The notes under the pieces are model-generated. The model did no database searches, was not told where the DNA came from, and worked only from the letters and a program-made list of their open reading frames with translations. A stretch of 64,000 bases of DNA from JAFDWI01 sp963764215. Lineage in GTDB: Bacteria; Actinomycetota; Acidimicrobiia; Acidimicrobiales; Iamiaceae. The DNA lies in contig CAVXRS010000006.1 of NCBI GenBank assembly GCA_963764215.1, forward strand, positions 186,001 to 250,000, read 5' to 3'. Within the stretch, counting starts at the first letter, position 1, and every line of letters starts with the position of its first letter. The translations under genes were made by a program, and so were the position numbers. Shown piece by piece: positions 40,175 through 49,328 of the stretch.

Positions 40175-42036
40175 TCGGCCGACGCCAGCGCGAACGACCT
40201 GCGTGCCACCCGTTCGATGACCCCTTCGGCGATCGCCTCGCGTAGGACCTGGCTGAACACGCCGGGCCCCCAGGAATGGGCGCCGACCAACCTGGCGAGC
40301 TCCGACCGATCGGTCACCCCGTGTGCTTCCAACGCGTTTGCGACGGCGTCGATCTCCGCTTCCAACGCCTGCGGCGGAAGCGGCGTGGATACTGCGATGC
40401 CCGGCGACCCGGAGATACGCCCCGGCCCGGGTCGATAGCGATTCAGCCCGGCGCGCTCATATGCGGTGCGACGCTGGATGCGAGCACACGCCCGCCTCGC
40501 CGCTTCGCGCCGCTGCTCGTCACCCTCGTCTCCGCTTGGTGTCGTTCCCGCATCCGTGTCGGACTCGCCGCCGGACTCGCCACCGGCTCCGGTGTCCGCG
40601 ACGGTCAGGGGCTTGGCGATGTCCTCGAGTTGCGCACCTTCGGCCTCGACCCCGAAGAACAGTTCTGCGATTCCACCGATGGCCATGACCACCGCACCGA
40701 TGACGAACGCGATCGCCACCAGGGATCGCTCGTCGGTGCCGATGAGCTTGCCGAACAGCAACGGCCCGGCGATCCCCCCGGCGGCGGTGCCGATGGCGTA
40801 GAAGAACGCTATGGCGAGCGCTCGGGTCTCCATCGGGAAGATCTCGGACGCAGTGAGATACGCCACGCTCGCGCCCGAAGAAGCCAGAAAGAAGATCGCT
40901 ATCACCAGGATGATGAACGTCACCGAGTTGAGCACATTCGCCACGAACAGGCCTGCCAGCGCGAGACCCAGCGCCGCCGATCCGAGGTAGGTGCCACTGA
41001 TCATCGGTTTCCGTCCGACCGTGTCGAACAGGCGGCCGAGCGTGAGCGGGCCGGTGAAGTTGCCGAACGCGTACAGGATCAGGAACACCGGCACGATCGC
41101 AGAGCTCACCCCGAAGAACGTGGTCATCAGCGTGCCCAGGTTGAAGGTGATGCCGTTGTAGAGGAACGCCTGGCCGACGAACAACGCCAGGCACAGGATG
41201 GCGCGGCGTGGATACATCTTCACGGCGACCTGGGCGATCTGGCGGAACTTGACCGTCTTGCGTTGGCGCACGGTGATGGTGTCGTCGACCTCGGACAGCT
41301 CGGATCCGGTCTCTTCCTCGATCCCCTGTTCGATCCGGCCGACGATCGCTTCGGCTTCGTCCTCACGCCCGTGGATGAACAACCAGCGGGGGCTCTCGGG
41401 GACGTGGCGTCGCACCAGCAACACGGCCAGACCGACCACCGCGCCGACTCCGAAGGCGAGTCGCCAGCCGAGGTTCGTGGGCAGAACGTCGGACAGGAAG
41501 AAGATCGCCGCCGCCGACCCGGCGGCCGAACCCACCCAGTAGGTGCCGTTGATGATCAGATCGACGCGTCCGCGCACCCGGGCCGGGATCAGCTCGTCGA
41601 TGGCGGAATTGATCGCCGAGTACTCACCGCCGATCCCGGTTCCGGTGAAGAACCGTGCGAGGAAGAAGAACCATGGCGCGAACGAGAACGCCGTGACCAC
41701 GGTGGAGGCGATGTAGATGCCGAGGGTGATGATGAACAGCTTCTTGCGGCCGAAACGGTCGCAGAGCTGACCGAAGAACAAGGCACCCAGACAGGCGCCG
41801 ACCACGTAGATCGCGGCGGCGACGCCGATGTCGCCGCTGGTCATCGCGATGCCGCTGTCGGGTTCGGTCATCCGGGACGCCACGGCGCCCACCATGGTCA
41901 CCTCGAGCCCGTCGAGGATCCAGGAGGTGCCGAGTCCGAGGATGACCCGCCAATGGAACTTCGACCAGGGGAGCCGGTCGAGTCGCGAGGGGACGGCCGT
42001 CTCGATGGTGCCGGTCTGGATCGTCGCAGTGCTCAT
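40171..42036 (-). CDS. MFS transporter, sugar/metabolite-proton symporter type
   Basis: A 621-residue major facilitator with twelve membrane segments. The loop motif LCDRFGRKKLFIITLG between helices 2 and 3, GTGIGGEYSAINSAIDEL in helix 4-5 and VPESPRWLFIHGREDEAEAI before the central loop belong to the sugar porter/metabolite symporter branch. The C-terminal 120 residues are cytoplasmic and include a low-complexity acidic stretch and a winged-helix-like end (LVGAHSWGPGVFSQVLREAI), which is unusual. Convergent with the sugar-oxidation block, it may import its substrate. Confidence 0.85.
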   Translation of the reverse strand: MSTATIQTGTIETAVPSRLDRLPWSKFHWRVILGLGTSWILDGLEVTMVGAVASRMTEPDSGIAMTSGDIGVAAAIYVVGACLGALFFGQLCDRFGRKKLFIITLGIYIASTVVTAFSFAPWFFFLARFFTGTGIGGEYSAINSAIDELIPARVRGRVDLIINGTYWVGSAAGSAAAIFFLSDVLPTNLGWRLAFGVGAVVGLAVLLVRRHVPESPRWLFIHGREDEAEAIVGRIEQGIEEETGSELSEVDDTITVRQRKTVKFRQIAQVAVKMYPRRAILCLALFVGQAFLYNGITFNLGTLMTTFFGVSSAIVPVFLILYAFGNFTGPLTLGRLFDTVGRKPMISGTYLGSAALGLALAGLFVANVLNSVTFIILVIAIFFLASSGASVAYLTASEIFPMETRALAIAFFYAIGTAAGGIAGPLLFGKLIGTDERSLVAIAFVIGAVVMAIGGIAELFFGVEAEGAQLEDIAKPLTVADTGAGGESGGESDTDAGTTPSGDEGDEQRREAARRACARIQRRTAYERAGLNRYRPGPGRISGSPGIAVSTPLPPQALEAEIDAVANALEAHGVTDRSELARLVGAHSWGPGVFSQVLREAIAEGVIERVARRSFALASAD

Positions 42037-42080
42037 CGGACCCCGGCCCCCCGGGCGGACATCACCCCGTCGGCGCCCCG

Positions 42081-42356
42081 ATGGCCGGCGCTATCGTCGA
42101 CGCGGTGCGTACGTGTCGGATCCTCGGCCATCACTACCGGTTCCGTGCCGATGGCACGACGATGCACTGGGAGTGCGCGCGCGGTTGTGGCGCAAGCGGT
42201 TCCAAGGAGTACCCGACTTCGGCCGAGGCAGGTCACTTCGCGCACGTGTTCGATCGGGAGGGTCGCGATGGCATCGGCAAGCGGGCCCCGTTCTTCGGCT
42301 TGTTCCCGCTGCGGATGTGGCACCGACTGCGGCAGGGCTCCAGGGATCGCACCTGA
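42081..42356 (+). CDS. Small conserved hypothetical protein with Cys pair
   Basis: A 91-residue basic protein. CRILGHHYRFRADGTTMHWE is followed by CARGCGASGSKEYPT, a short His/Cys cluster that could bind zinc, and then FDREGRDGIGKRAPFFGLFP and a basic tail. I recall similar small proteins across actinobacteria with no assigned role. It is divergent from the MFS gene by 44 bases and convergent with the sigma-factor gene across 171 bases in which I see no gene. Confidence 0.7.
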   Translation: MAGAIVDAVRTCRILGHHYRFRADGTTMHWECARGCGASGSKEYPTSAEAGHFAHVFDREGRDGIGKRAPFFGLFPLRMWHRLRQGSRDRT

Positions 42357-42527
42357 TACCGATCTCGGTAGTACTCGCGCTGGACGTTCGCACATGAGCG
42401 GTCACTCCTCATCGTGTCGACTCCACCAGCCACTCCCCCGCCGACGCGGCGGCCAATCAGATCAGCACGACACACGGTGGACTCGGCCCGCGGGCAGACA
42501 TCCGGCGTGGTCGACTCGGCTCCGGGG

Positions 42528-43355
42528 TCAGCTGACGGGGGCCATGTGCGCCGCCATCCGGCGGGTCGCCGACTGCAACAGACGCGAGATCTGCATCTGG
42601 GACACGCCGCGCATCTCGGCCAGTTCGCTCTGGGTGCGCTCCTCGACGAAGTAGCCATACAGCAGCTCCCGGTCGTCGTCGTCGAGTTGCGACAGGGCGC
42701 TCTCGAGATCGAGGAGGTCGACACTGTCTTCGAGACTCACGTCCGAATCGTCCCTCGGGTCGATATCGATCTCGGTCCCGTCCCACGACTCGACCAGCGA
42801 ACCGATCGAACGTGCCCGGGTCGCTTCCTTCGCTTCGATGAGGGTTCCGACGTCGATGCCCACTCGGTCGGCCAGTTCCTCCAGGTTCGGAGAACGCCCG
42901 AACTTCGCGGTCAACTCCTCCTCGGCCCGACGAATCGGCGCGGACAGCTCGTGGACCCGACGTGGCACGCGCATGAGCCACCCGAAGTCGCGGAAGTACC
43001 GCTTGACCCGACCTCTGATCGTGACCGACGCGAAGCCGAGAAACGGATACCCGCGTGCCGGCTCGAAACGGTCGAGCGCCAGCAGGAGCCCTTCGAAGGC
43101 CACCTGGCGGAGATCGTCGATCGGGTCGCCTTCCCGGTGCATCTCGTGTGCCACCGAGGTCGCGTACCCGGCATATTCATCGACCAACTGCCGCCGGAGC
43201 TCGGCGTCGGGGCGGGCGGCGTAGCAGACGTGCAGCAACCAGAGATCGGGGTCGATGCCCGAATCCGGGGGAATCGTTTCCCGCGCGGCGGCCCGCTCGG
43301 TTGGGGTCGCCCACTCCGATTGCCCGTGCTCGGCTCTTGGTGTCGGTGTGTGCAT
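42528..43355 (-). CDS. RNA polymerase sigma factor, SigB/SigF (group 3) type
   Basis: A 275-residue sigma factor with region 2 (DDLRQVAFEGLLLALDRFEP, GYPFLGFASVTIRGRVKRY), region 3 (RVPRRVHELSAPIRRAEEEL) and region 4 with a helix-turn-helix (RTQSELAEMRGVSQMQISRL). This three-region layout without an N-terminal region 1.1 is that of stress/sporulation SigB/SigF factors governed by partner switching. Genes for an RsbW-like, an RsbV-like and an RsbU-like protein follow within 3 kb. Its upstream region carries both a housekeeping-like promoter and a GTTT-N15-GGGGA box, suggesting autoregulation. Confidence 0.92.
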   Translation of the reverse strand: MHTPTPRAEHGQSEWATPTERAAARETIPPDSGIDPDLWLLHVCYAARPDAELRRQLVDEYAGYATSVAHEMHREGDPIDDLRQVAFEGLLLALDRFEPARGYPFLGFASVTIRGRVKRYFRDFGWLMRVPRRVHELSAPIRRAEEELTAKFGRSPNLEELADRVGIDVGTLIEAKEATRARSIGSLVESWDGTEIDIDPRDDSDVSLEDSVDLLDLESALSQLDDDDRELLYGYFVEERTQSELAEMRGVSQMQISRLLQSATRRMAAHMAPVS

Positions 43356-43373
43356 ACTCGTGCTCCCGTTTCG

Positions 43374-43414
43374 ACTCTAGCGAAGTCACTTCCCCGCGTG
43401 AAGCCCTCCCAAAC
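43374..43414 (-). promoter_or_regulatory. Overlapping housekeeping-like and SigB-like promoters of the sigma gene
   Basis: On the minus strand TTCACG (43397-43402), 17 bases, TAGAGT (43374-43379) form a vegetative-type promoter 19 bases before the ATG. Overlapping it, GTTT (43411-43414), 15 bases, GGGGA (43391-43395) resembles the promoter class the factor itself should read. GGGAG near the ATG can serve as ribosome-binding site. Confidence 0.5.
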
Positions 43415-43522
43415 AGCATGTCGCCGATGATTCTCGAGACCAGGTCTCCGGCGGCAGGCAGCCGCCACGTTTGGACGGGTCGCGACCGGGAAGTTTCGGA
43501 GCAACCCACCAGCTCCGCCCGG

Positions 43523-43900
43523 ATGATTCCCATGCTCAGCCAACCGCACGACCCCCGCGCCAGTCTCGAGAACGTCGGGGATGTGGTGCCCCTGCTCGAC
43601 CAACTTGCCGACGTCGGCTTTGCCACGTCCCTCCGTCCGGCTCCACCCCCCGGATCGCTGCGCTGTTCGGCGTGTGCGAGCGTCTCGAAGGTGACCGATT
43701 TCGACGACTTCTGGGGACGTCGATTCGAAGGCACCTCCGATCCCGACGACATGGTGCTCGTGGTCGCCGCCCGATGCCCGGTTTGTGGCCATGGCGGCAC
43801 CATCGTGCTCGGGTTCGGGCCGCTCAGCTCCCCCGAGGATGCGGCGATCGTGGCAGAACTCCCCGATCACGTGATGCGGAGCGCACGTCCCCGGATCTGA
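43523..43900 (+). CDS. Small protein with two Cys pairs (zinc-ribbon-like)
   Basis: A 125-residue soluble protein. Two CxxC pairs, LRCSACASVS and ARCPVCGHGGTIVLG, about 35 residues apart, would form a zinc ribbon. The rest is acidic (SLENVGDVVPLLDQLADVG, EGTSDPDDM). Two in-frame ATGs, 43523 and 43532, are possible starts. It lies inside the sigma-factor/regulator cluster, divergent from the sigma gene and convergent with the RsbW-like gene, so a link to that system is possible but unproven. No family recognised. Confidence 0.6.
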   Translation: MIPMLSQPHDPRASLENVGDVVPLLDQLADVGFATSLRPAPPPGSLRCSACASVSKVTDFDDFWGRRFEGTSDPDDMVLVVAARCPVCGHGGTIVLGFGPLSSPEDAAIVAELPDHVMRSARPRI

Positions 43901-43942
43901 ACCGGGGCGCCGCCACGCCCTTCCCATCGGCCCGGCTCGCCC

Positions 43943-44341
43943 TCAGGACGAGTCGGCTCCGAGCGCCCTCGTGAAGCGGACCCGATGATGGTCGAGATCG
44001 ATCTCACTGCGGTCGACGAAGATGCGGAGCATCGCCTCGGCGTCGCGGACGATCTCGTCGGGGCGGATCGGTCCCCCGTCGAACGTCCCGGAAATGTCCG
44101 CCTCGATCCGATCCGGGTGGCACTTCAGGGTGAGGGTGAGCCGACCCGGCGTGTCCTGTTGACCCAGAACCAGGGTGCAGGCCTCGTCCACGGCCGAGCA
44201 CAGATCGTCGACCAGCGAGGATCCGATCGGATGGAGCGACAACGTGCCGGCGACCACCAACCGGACGACCCGAACTTGTCGCAGTTCCGCCGGTACCGTC
44301 ATCACGGTCCGTTCCATCGAATCCCTTGAAACCGCCATCAT
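43943..44341 (-). CDS. RsbW-like anti-sigma factor (degenerate GHKL kinase)
   Basis: A 132-residue protein with the anti-sigma GHKL layout: a first strand (LRQVRVVRLVVAGTLS), the N-box helix SSLVDDLCSAVDEACTLVL and a final helix-strand DAEAMLRIFVDRSEIDLDHH like the end of RsbW/SpoIIAB. In active kinases the N-box reads DEAxTN; here the asparagine that holds magnesium is leucine (DEACTLVL), and the later glycine boxes are weak. It may bind the sigma factor without phosphorylating the antagonist. ATG 44341 follows AGGAT at ribosome-binding distance. Confidence 0.75.
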   Translation of the reverse strand: MMAVSRDSMERTVMTVPAELRQVRVVRLVVAGTLSLHPIGSSLVDDLCSAVDEACTLVLGQQDTPGRLTLTLKCHPDRIEADISGTFDGGPIRPDEIVRDAEAMLRIFVDRSEIDLDHHRVRFTRALGADSS

Positions 44342-44456
44342 CCGGATCCTACGCACCTCACCTTCGACCGTCACGACCCCTCGTCACGATCGGACGGGTT
44401 CACATCACCACGTTGCGTGGTGCGCGTGTTCGTCTCGAACGAGCACTTTCCGAAAG

Positions 44457-44484
44457 TTGAAGAATCGGTCATCAGTCGTACCCT
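44457..44484 (+). promoter_or_regulatory. Candidate promoter for the STAS gene
   Basis: TTGAAG (44457-44462), 16 bases, TACCCT (44479-44484) in an AT-richer stretch of the 282-base gap between the divergent anti-sigma and antagonist genes. A second possible -10, TACTAT, is at 44580-44585 nearer the ATG. The gap shows no gene. Confidence 0.4.
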
Positions 44485-44623
44485 TCCCCCTGGAGAGCCG
44501 TCGAACCATTCCGAAGGACCCCGCATTCGGGGCGTCGTCATCTGCCTTCCCGCAACTCGCATTCGAATCCGGGATCTCGTACTATGCGCCTCGACAATCT
44601 GAACTTTGACCAGGTGGTGCGCG

Positions 44624-44938
44624 ATGCATGAGAAATTGGGTTTCACCTCCAAGGTCACCGCTGAGGGTACCCTTCCCGTCGTCGTCTTTTCCGGCGAGCT
44701 CGAACTCTCGGTCGCCGACGCCGCCTGGTCGGTGCTCGAAGGGTTGATCGGGCCCGGCTGTGAAGGCCTGACCATCGATTTGGGAGCAGTCACCTTCATC
44801 GATTCACGCGGCCTGAACGTGCTGATCCATGCGCTCCACGCGCTGGGAGGAACCGACCTGATCCTCCGCAACGCATCGGAACGGATCGTGCACCTGTTGA
44901 ACGTCTCCGGTGTGGCGGATCGGGTGCGGTTGGTCTGA
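44624..44938 (+). CDS. STAS-domain anti-sigma-factor antagonist, RsbV-like
   Basis: A 104-residue STAS protein. The phosphorylatable serine is Ser61 in VTFIDSRGLNVLIHAL, matching the DS(S/T)G site of RsbV and SpoIIAA, and ALGGTDLILRNASERIVHLL is the usual second half. In the partner switch the dephosphorylated form binds the anti-sigma factor and frees the sigma factor. ATG 44624 is preferred over a TTG at 44606. The RsbU-like phosphatase gene follows 72 bases later. Confidence 0.9.
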   Translation: MHEKLGFTSKVTAEGTLPVVVFSGELELSVADAAWSVLEGLIGPGCEGLTIDLGAVTFIDSRGLNVLIHALHALGGTDLILRNASERIVHLLNVSGVADRVRLV

Positions 44939-44977
44939 AGGCGAGATGACCGCACACCTGACATCCCGAGGATCGGC

Positions 44978-44992
44978 CCCGACGACGTCGGG
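44978..44992 (+). promoter_or_regulatory. Hairpin between STAS and phosphatase genes
   Basis: CCCGAC-GAC-GTCGGG, a perfect 6-bp stem with a 3-base loop about 18 bases before the phosphatase start. It could weaken read-through or translation and so set the antagonist to phosphatase ratio. Confidence 0.35.
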
Positions 44993-45010
44993 CCGGGAGG
45001 CTGCGGGACG

Positions 45011-46354
45011 ATGAATCCCGAGTCGACCGAGGGCCAACAGGTGAGCCGCTATGTCGCCGGGTCGGAGACCGTTTCGGCGGTCGCCGATCCGGTTGCCTGG
45101 CTGAACCGCGTCGACTCGACCCTGATCGCGTGCACCACCCGTGGTGAGGTGATGGCGCGCATTCCCGAGATCCTGACCACCGAGTTCGCGGACTGGTGCG
45201 CCTTGTCGATCGTCGCCGACCCGACGATCGACCCGCCGCGGTTGACCTATGAGTCCACCGATCGCGACGGGGGGCTCGACGCGAAGCTCCATCGGACGTT
45301 CGCAAACGGGTCCGACGACCCCGACGACCCGCCCTTTCTCTCCCAGGTCTTCACCACCGATCGCGGCCATCTCGTCGATCACCTCGATGCGGAGACCACG
45401 GCCCTGCTCGGGTTCCGCGCCGACGCCGAATCGGATCTGACCGAGCTGGGCATTCACTCGTCACTGCTCGTGCCGATCGCTTCCGACACTCGGACGATCG
45501 GGGCGCTGCATCTGCTGCGGGCGGACCTCGCCTCGCCGTTCACCTCCTATGACCGGAGCGTGGTCCAACGTCTCGCCGGCCGCATCGCGTCCCATCTGGC
45601 CGTCCTGAAGGACCGGGACGACAACGCGGGCCTGGTGATCAGGTTCCAGGAAGCACTGCTTCCCAACGAACTCCCGGAGATTCCCGGACTGGATCTCAGC
45701 GTGCGGTACTGGGCGGTCGGCGCGACCAATCAGATCGGAGGGGACTTCTACGACGTGTTCCCGATCCGGGCAGGGCGTTGGGCCCTCGTCATCGGGGACA
45801 TCACCGGGCATGGCCCCGACGCCGCCGCCTACACCGCGCTCGCGTACCACAGCATCCGCATGAGCGCCTGGCACGGCGACTCCCCCGAGCAGGTCGTCCG
45901 ATGGTTGGATCGCGCCCTGAAAGCCGACGACGAGCACTCGTGTACCGCGGCCGTCAGTTTCCTGGACACCCATCCCGACGGCGGATTCCGGCTGACCAGT
46001 GCGCTCGCCGGTCACCCACGTCCCCTGGTGTGCCGGGCCGATGGAACGGTCGACTACTTCGGAACCTGGGGCACTGTGCTCGGGACGCTCGACTCGCCCC
46101 GCGCCCTGCCCGAGACCACCCGGCTCGGACCGGGTGAGGCGGTGCTGCTCTACACCGACGGCATCACCGATCGCCCGCCACCGCACGACCTGACCGACAC
46201 GCGACTCCGCGCCATCGTGCGCGACTGCTGGGCCGGCGGTCCGGACGCGAACGAGTTGGCGGGAAGGCTCCTCGCCGCACTCGAGTTCGACGCCGAGGGC
46301 CGCTCAAGGAGAGACGACGTGGCCCTGCTGGTGGCCCGCACCCGGACACGCTGA
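45011..46354 (+). CDS. GAF-PP2C (SpoIIE-type) phosphatase, RsbU-like
   Basis: A 447-residue protein. A GAF sensor domain covers about residues 30-205 (EILTTEFADWCALSIVADP, IHSSLLVPIASDTRTIGALH), followed by a PP2C-type phosphatase with all metal aspartates: GGDFYDVF, VIGDITGHGPDAA, LLYTDGITD and RRDDVALLV. It should remove phosphate from the adjacent STAS protein when its GAF domain senses an unknown signal, switching on the sigma factor. It is soluble, with no membrane segment. It ends facing a HAD gene across a hairpin. Confidence 0.92.
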   Translation: MNPESTEGQQVSRYVAGSETVSAVADPVAWLNRVDSTLIACTTRGEVMARIPEILTTEFADWCALSIVADPTIDPPRLTYESTDRDGGLDAKLHRTFANGSDDPDDPPFLSQVFTTDRGHLVDHLDAETTALLGFRADAESDLTELGIHSSLLVPIASDTRTIGALHLLRADLASPFTSYDRSVVQRLAGRIASHLAVLKDRDDNAGLVIRFQEALLPNELPEIPGLDLSVRYWAVGATNQIGGDFYDVFPIRAGRWALVIGDITGHGPDAAAYTALAYHSIRMSAWHGDSPEQVVRWLDRALKADDEHSCTAAVSFLDTHPDGGFRLTSALAGHPRPLVCRADGTVDYFGTWGTVLGTLDSPRALPETTRLGPGEAVLLYTDGITDRPPPHDLTDTRLRAIVRDCWAGGPDANELAGRLLAALEFDAEGRSRRDDVALLVARTRTR

Positions 46355-46376
46355 AGTCGGTCCCGAGGCTCGCCTC

Positions 46377-46399
46377 GCCGATCGATCGTCGGGATCGGC
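46377..46399. terminator. Hairpin between convergent phosphatase and HAD genes
   Basis: GCCGATC (46377-46383) and GATCGGC (46393-46399) form a perfect 7-bp stem with a 9-base loop, in a 51-base gap between two stops. Probably a two-way terminator without a U tract. Confidence 0.5.
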
Positions 46400-46405
46400 G
46401 GCGAC

Positions 46406-47137
46406 TCAGCGCCGAGAAATGATCTCGAGCAGGTCGGTGTGGTCGGCGAGCACGTGGTCGCCTTCGATCACGGGGCTGTCCGGCATGCCGGGATCGTCGT
46501 ACACCCCGGTGTAGCGCACCGCGATCATCCCCATGGACTGCGCGCCGAACACATCGGTGCGGCGCAGGTCGCCGACGTGGACGGCACGGTCCGAGGCGAC
46601 ACCCCCGAGACCTTCCAAGGCGTGACGGAAGATCTTCGCATCCGGTTTGAACACGCCGACCTCGTCGGAGAACGACCAGTGATCGAATGCGTCGAGCGCT
46701 CCCTGGATCTCCAGGAACCGGCGCAACACCGTCGACGGGGTCAACCCGACGTCGCAGATGATCCCGATCCGGACTCCTGCTTCGGACAACGCCTCCAACA
46801 CGTCGAGCACCCCGGGGTTCAACCTGGGGTAGGCATCCATCGGCGGGTCGGTGATCACCGCGACGAAGCGCTCGGACAGCTCCCCACCGTGGTCCACCCC
46901 GAGCACGTCGAACATGATCTCCACGGCGTCGGCCGCGCCGAAAGGGGTGTTGTCGATCCAGTGGCGTTGGTGCGCCGACCAGCCGACCTCCATGGCCGCG
47001 GCCAGCTCCTCGTCGCTCACCTCGTGCCCCTCCTCGGCGAGCATCGCCGACCACGCCCGGGAGCGGCGGTCCCAGGCATCCGGTTGCTCACGGACCAGGG
47101 TGTTCCAGAAGTCGAAGGTGACCGCCTCGATCGCCAT
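46406..47137 (-). CDS. HAD-superfamily hydrolase
   Basis: A 243-residue HAD phosphatase-like protein: motif I AVTFDFWNTLVR, motif II GIICDVGLTPS, motif III DEVGVFKPDAKIF and motif IV DRAVHVGDLRRTDVFGA. The second aspartate of motif I is replaced by tryptophan (DFW), which is typical of HAD members near the epoxide-hydrolase/YjjG group. The ATG at 47135-47137 lies 5 bases after the malic enzyme stop, so the two are cotranscribed. Substrate unknown. Confidence 0.88.
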   Translation of the reverse strand: MAIEAVTFDFWNTLVREQPDAWDRRSRAWSAMLAEEGHEVSDEELAAAMEVGWSAHQRHWIDNTPFGAADAVEIMFDVLGVDHGGELSERFVAVITDPPMDAYPRLNPGVLDVLEALSEAGVRIGIICDVGLTPSTVLRRFLEIQGALDAFDHWSFSDEVGVFKPDAKIFRHALEGLGGVASDRAVHVGDLRRTDVFGAQSMGMIAVRYTGVYDDPGMPDSPVIEGDHVLADHTDLLEIISRR

Positions 47138-47142
47138 GACGC

Positions 47143-48564
<1,422 letters not shown>

Positions 48565-48625
48565 GAACCGACGCTACCAATCCCGATTCGCACCGCCCCA
48601 ACCCCTTTCGATCGCATCCGACAGG

Positions 48626-48641
48626 GATCGACCTGTCGATC
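48626..48641. promoter_or_regulatory. Palindrome upstream of the malic enzyme gene
   Basis: GATCGAC-CT-GTCGATC, a perfect 7-bp inverted repeat with a 2-base spacer in the 111-base gap between pyrE (stop at 48676) and the malic enzyme start. It could be an operator for malic enzyme or a pyrE terminator. Confidence 0.35.
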
Positions 48642-48675
48642 GACCCGCGGTCCCACCGGGCCGAGTGCGAGCCCG

Positions 48676-49260
48676 TCAGCCGGCGCCTTCGAAGGCGAAA
48701 CCGAGCTCGGGGGCGGTGACCAGGGCACGGACCTCGATCCCTTCGGCCCGGGCCATGGCGGTGACGGTCCCTCCACGGTCGACGACCGGCACCAGGGCGA
48801 TCACCTCGGCGCCGGCTTCGCGTACGACCGCCGCGGCCTCCAACATCGACACCCCGCGGGTCACCGCATCCTCGGTGATCGCCACCCGGTCACCGGGTTG
48901 GAGCACACCCGCGATCCGTCCACCGCCGCCGTGGTCCTTGACCTCCTTGCGGACACTGAACGCATGCAGCATCCGGCCTCGTGTGGCGGCGATCCCCGCA
49001 GTTGCGAAGGCCGCCGCGTCCGCTCCCATCGTGAGCCCACCCAACGCGGTGACCTCGTCGCCGATCGTGGCGAGCAACGCCTCGGCGACCAGCAGCATGC
49101 CTTCCGGGTCACAGGTGGTGGCCTTGGCGTCGATGAACCAGTCCGACTGCTTCCCCGATTTCAACGTGAACCGGCCGCGTTGCACCGCATGGGCGAGGAG
49201 GTGATCGCGCAGCTCCGGATGGTTCGCCTCGGGCACGGCATCGGTCACAGCGTCGGGCAT
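48676..49260 (-). CDS. pyrE: Orotate phosphoribosyltransferase
   Basis: A 194-residue type I phosphoribosyltransferase. The PRPP-binding loop RVAITEDAVTRGVSMLEAAA, the catalytic-loop segment VRKEVKDHGGGGRIAG and the N-terminal RGRFTLKSGKQSDWFIDAKA are those of PyrE. It makes orotidine 5'-phosphate from orotate in pyrimidine synthesis. ATG 49258-49260 (MPDAVTDA) is preferred over one 7 codons upstream. It is divergent from the hemerythrin gene. Confidence 0.93.
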   Translation of the reverse strand: MPDAVTDAVPEANHPELRDHLLAHAVQRGRFTLKSGKQSDWFIDAKATTCDPEGMLLVAEALLATIGDEVTALGGLTMGADAAAFATAGIAATRGRMLHAFSVRKEVKDHGGGGRIAGVLQPGDRVAITEDAVTRGVSMLEAAAVVREAGAEVIALVPVVDRGGTVTAMARAEGIEVRALVTAPELGFAFEGAG

Positions 49261-49294
49261 GGTCGAACCTCCGCCGCGCACGCTAGTGCGCTCA

Positions 49295-49318
49295 GTTTAG
49301 CTCGCCGTGCACCGGGGA
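49295..49318 (+). promoter_or_regulatory. Candidate SigB/SigF-type promoter for the hemerythrin gene
   Basis: GTTT (49295-49298), 15 bases, GGGGA (49314-49318), only 10 bases before the ATG, so the transcript would have little or no leader. One mismatch from GTTT-N-GGGTA. Confidence 0.45.
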
Positions 49319-49328
49319 GTGCTGGGAC

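Noticed and set aside
42357..42527. A possible small gene or RNA in the gap between the Cys-pair protein and the sigma gene
   Set aside because: No frame has natural character and no stable symmetrical structure stands out.
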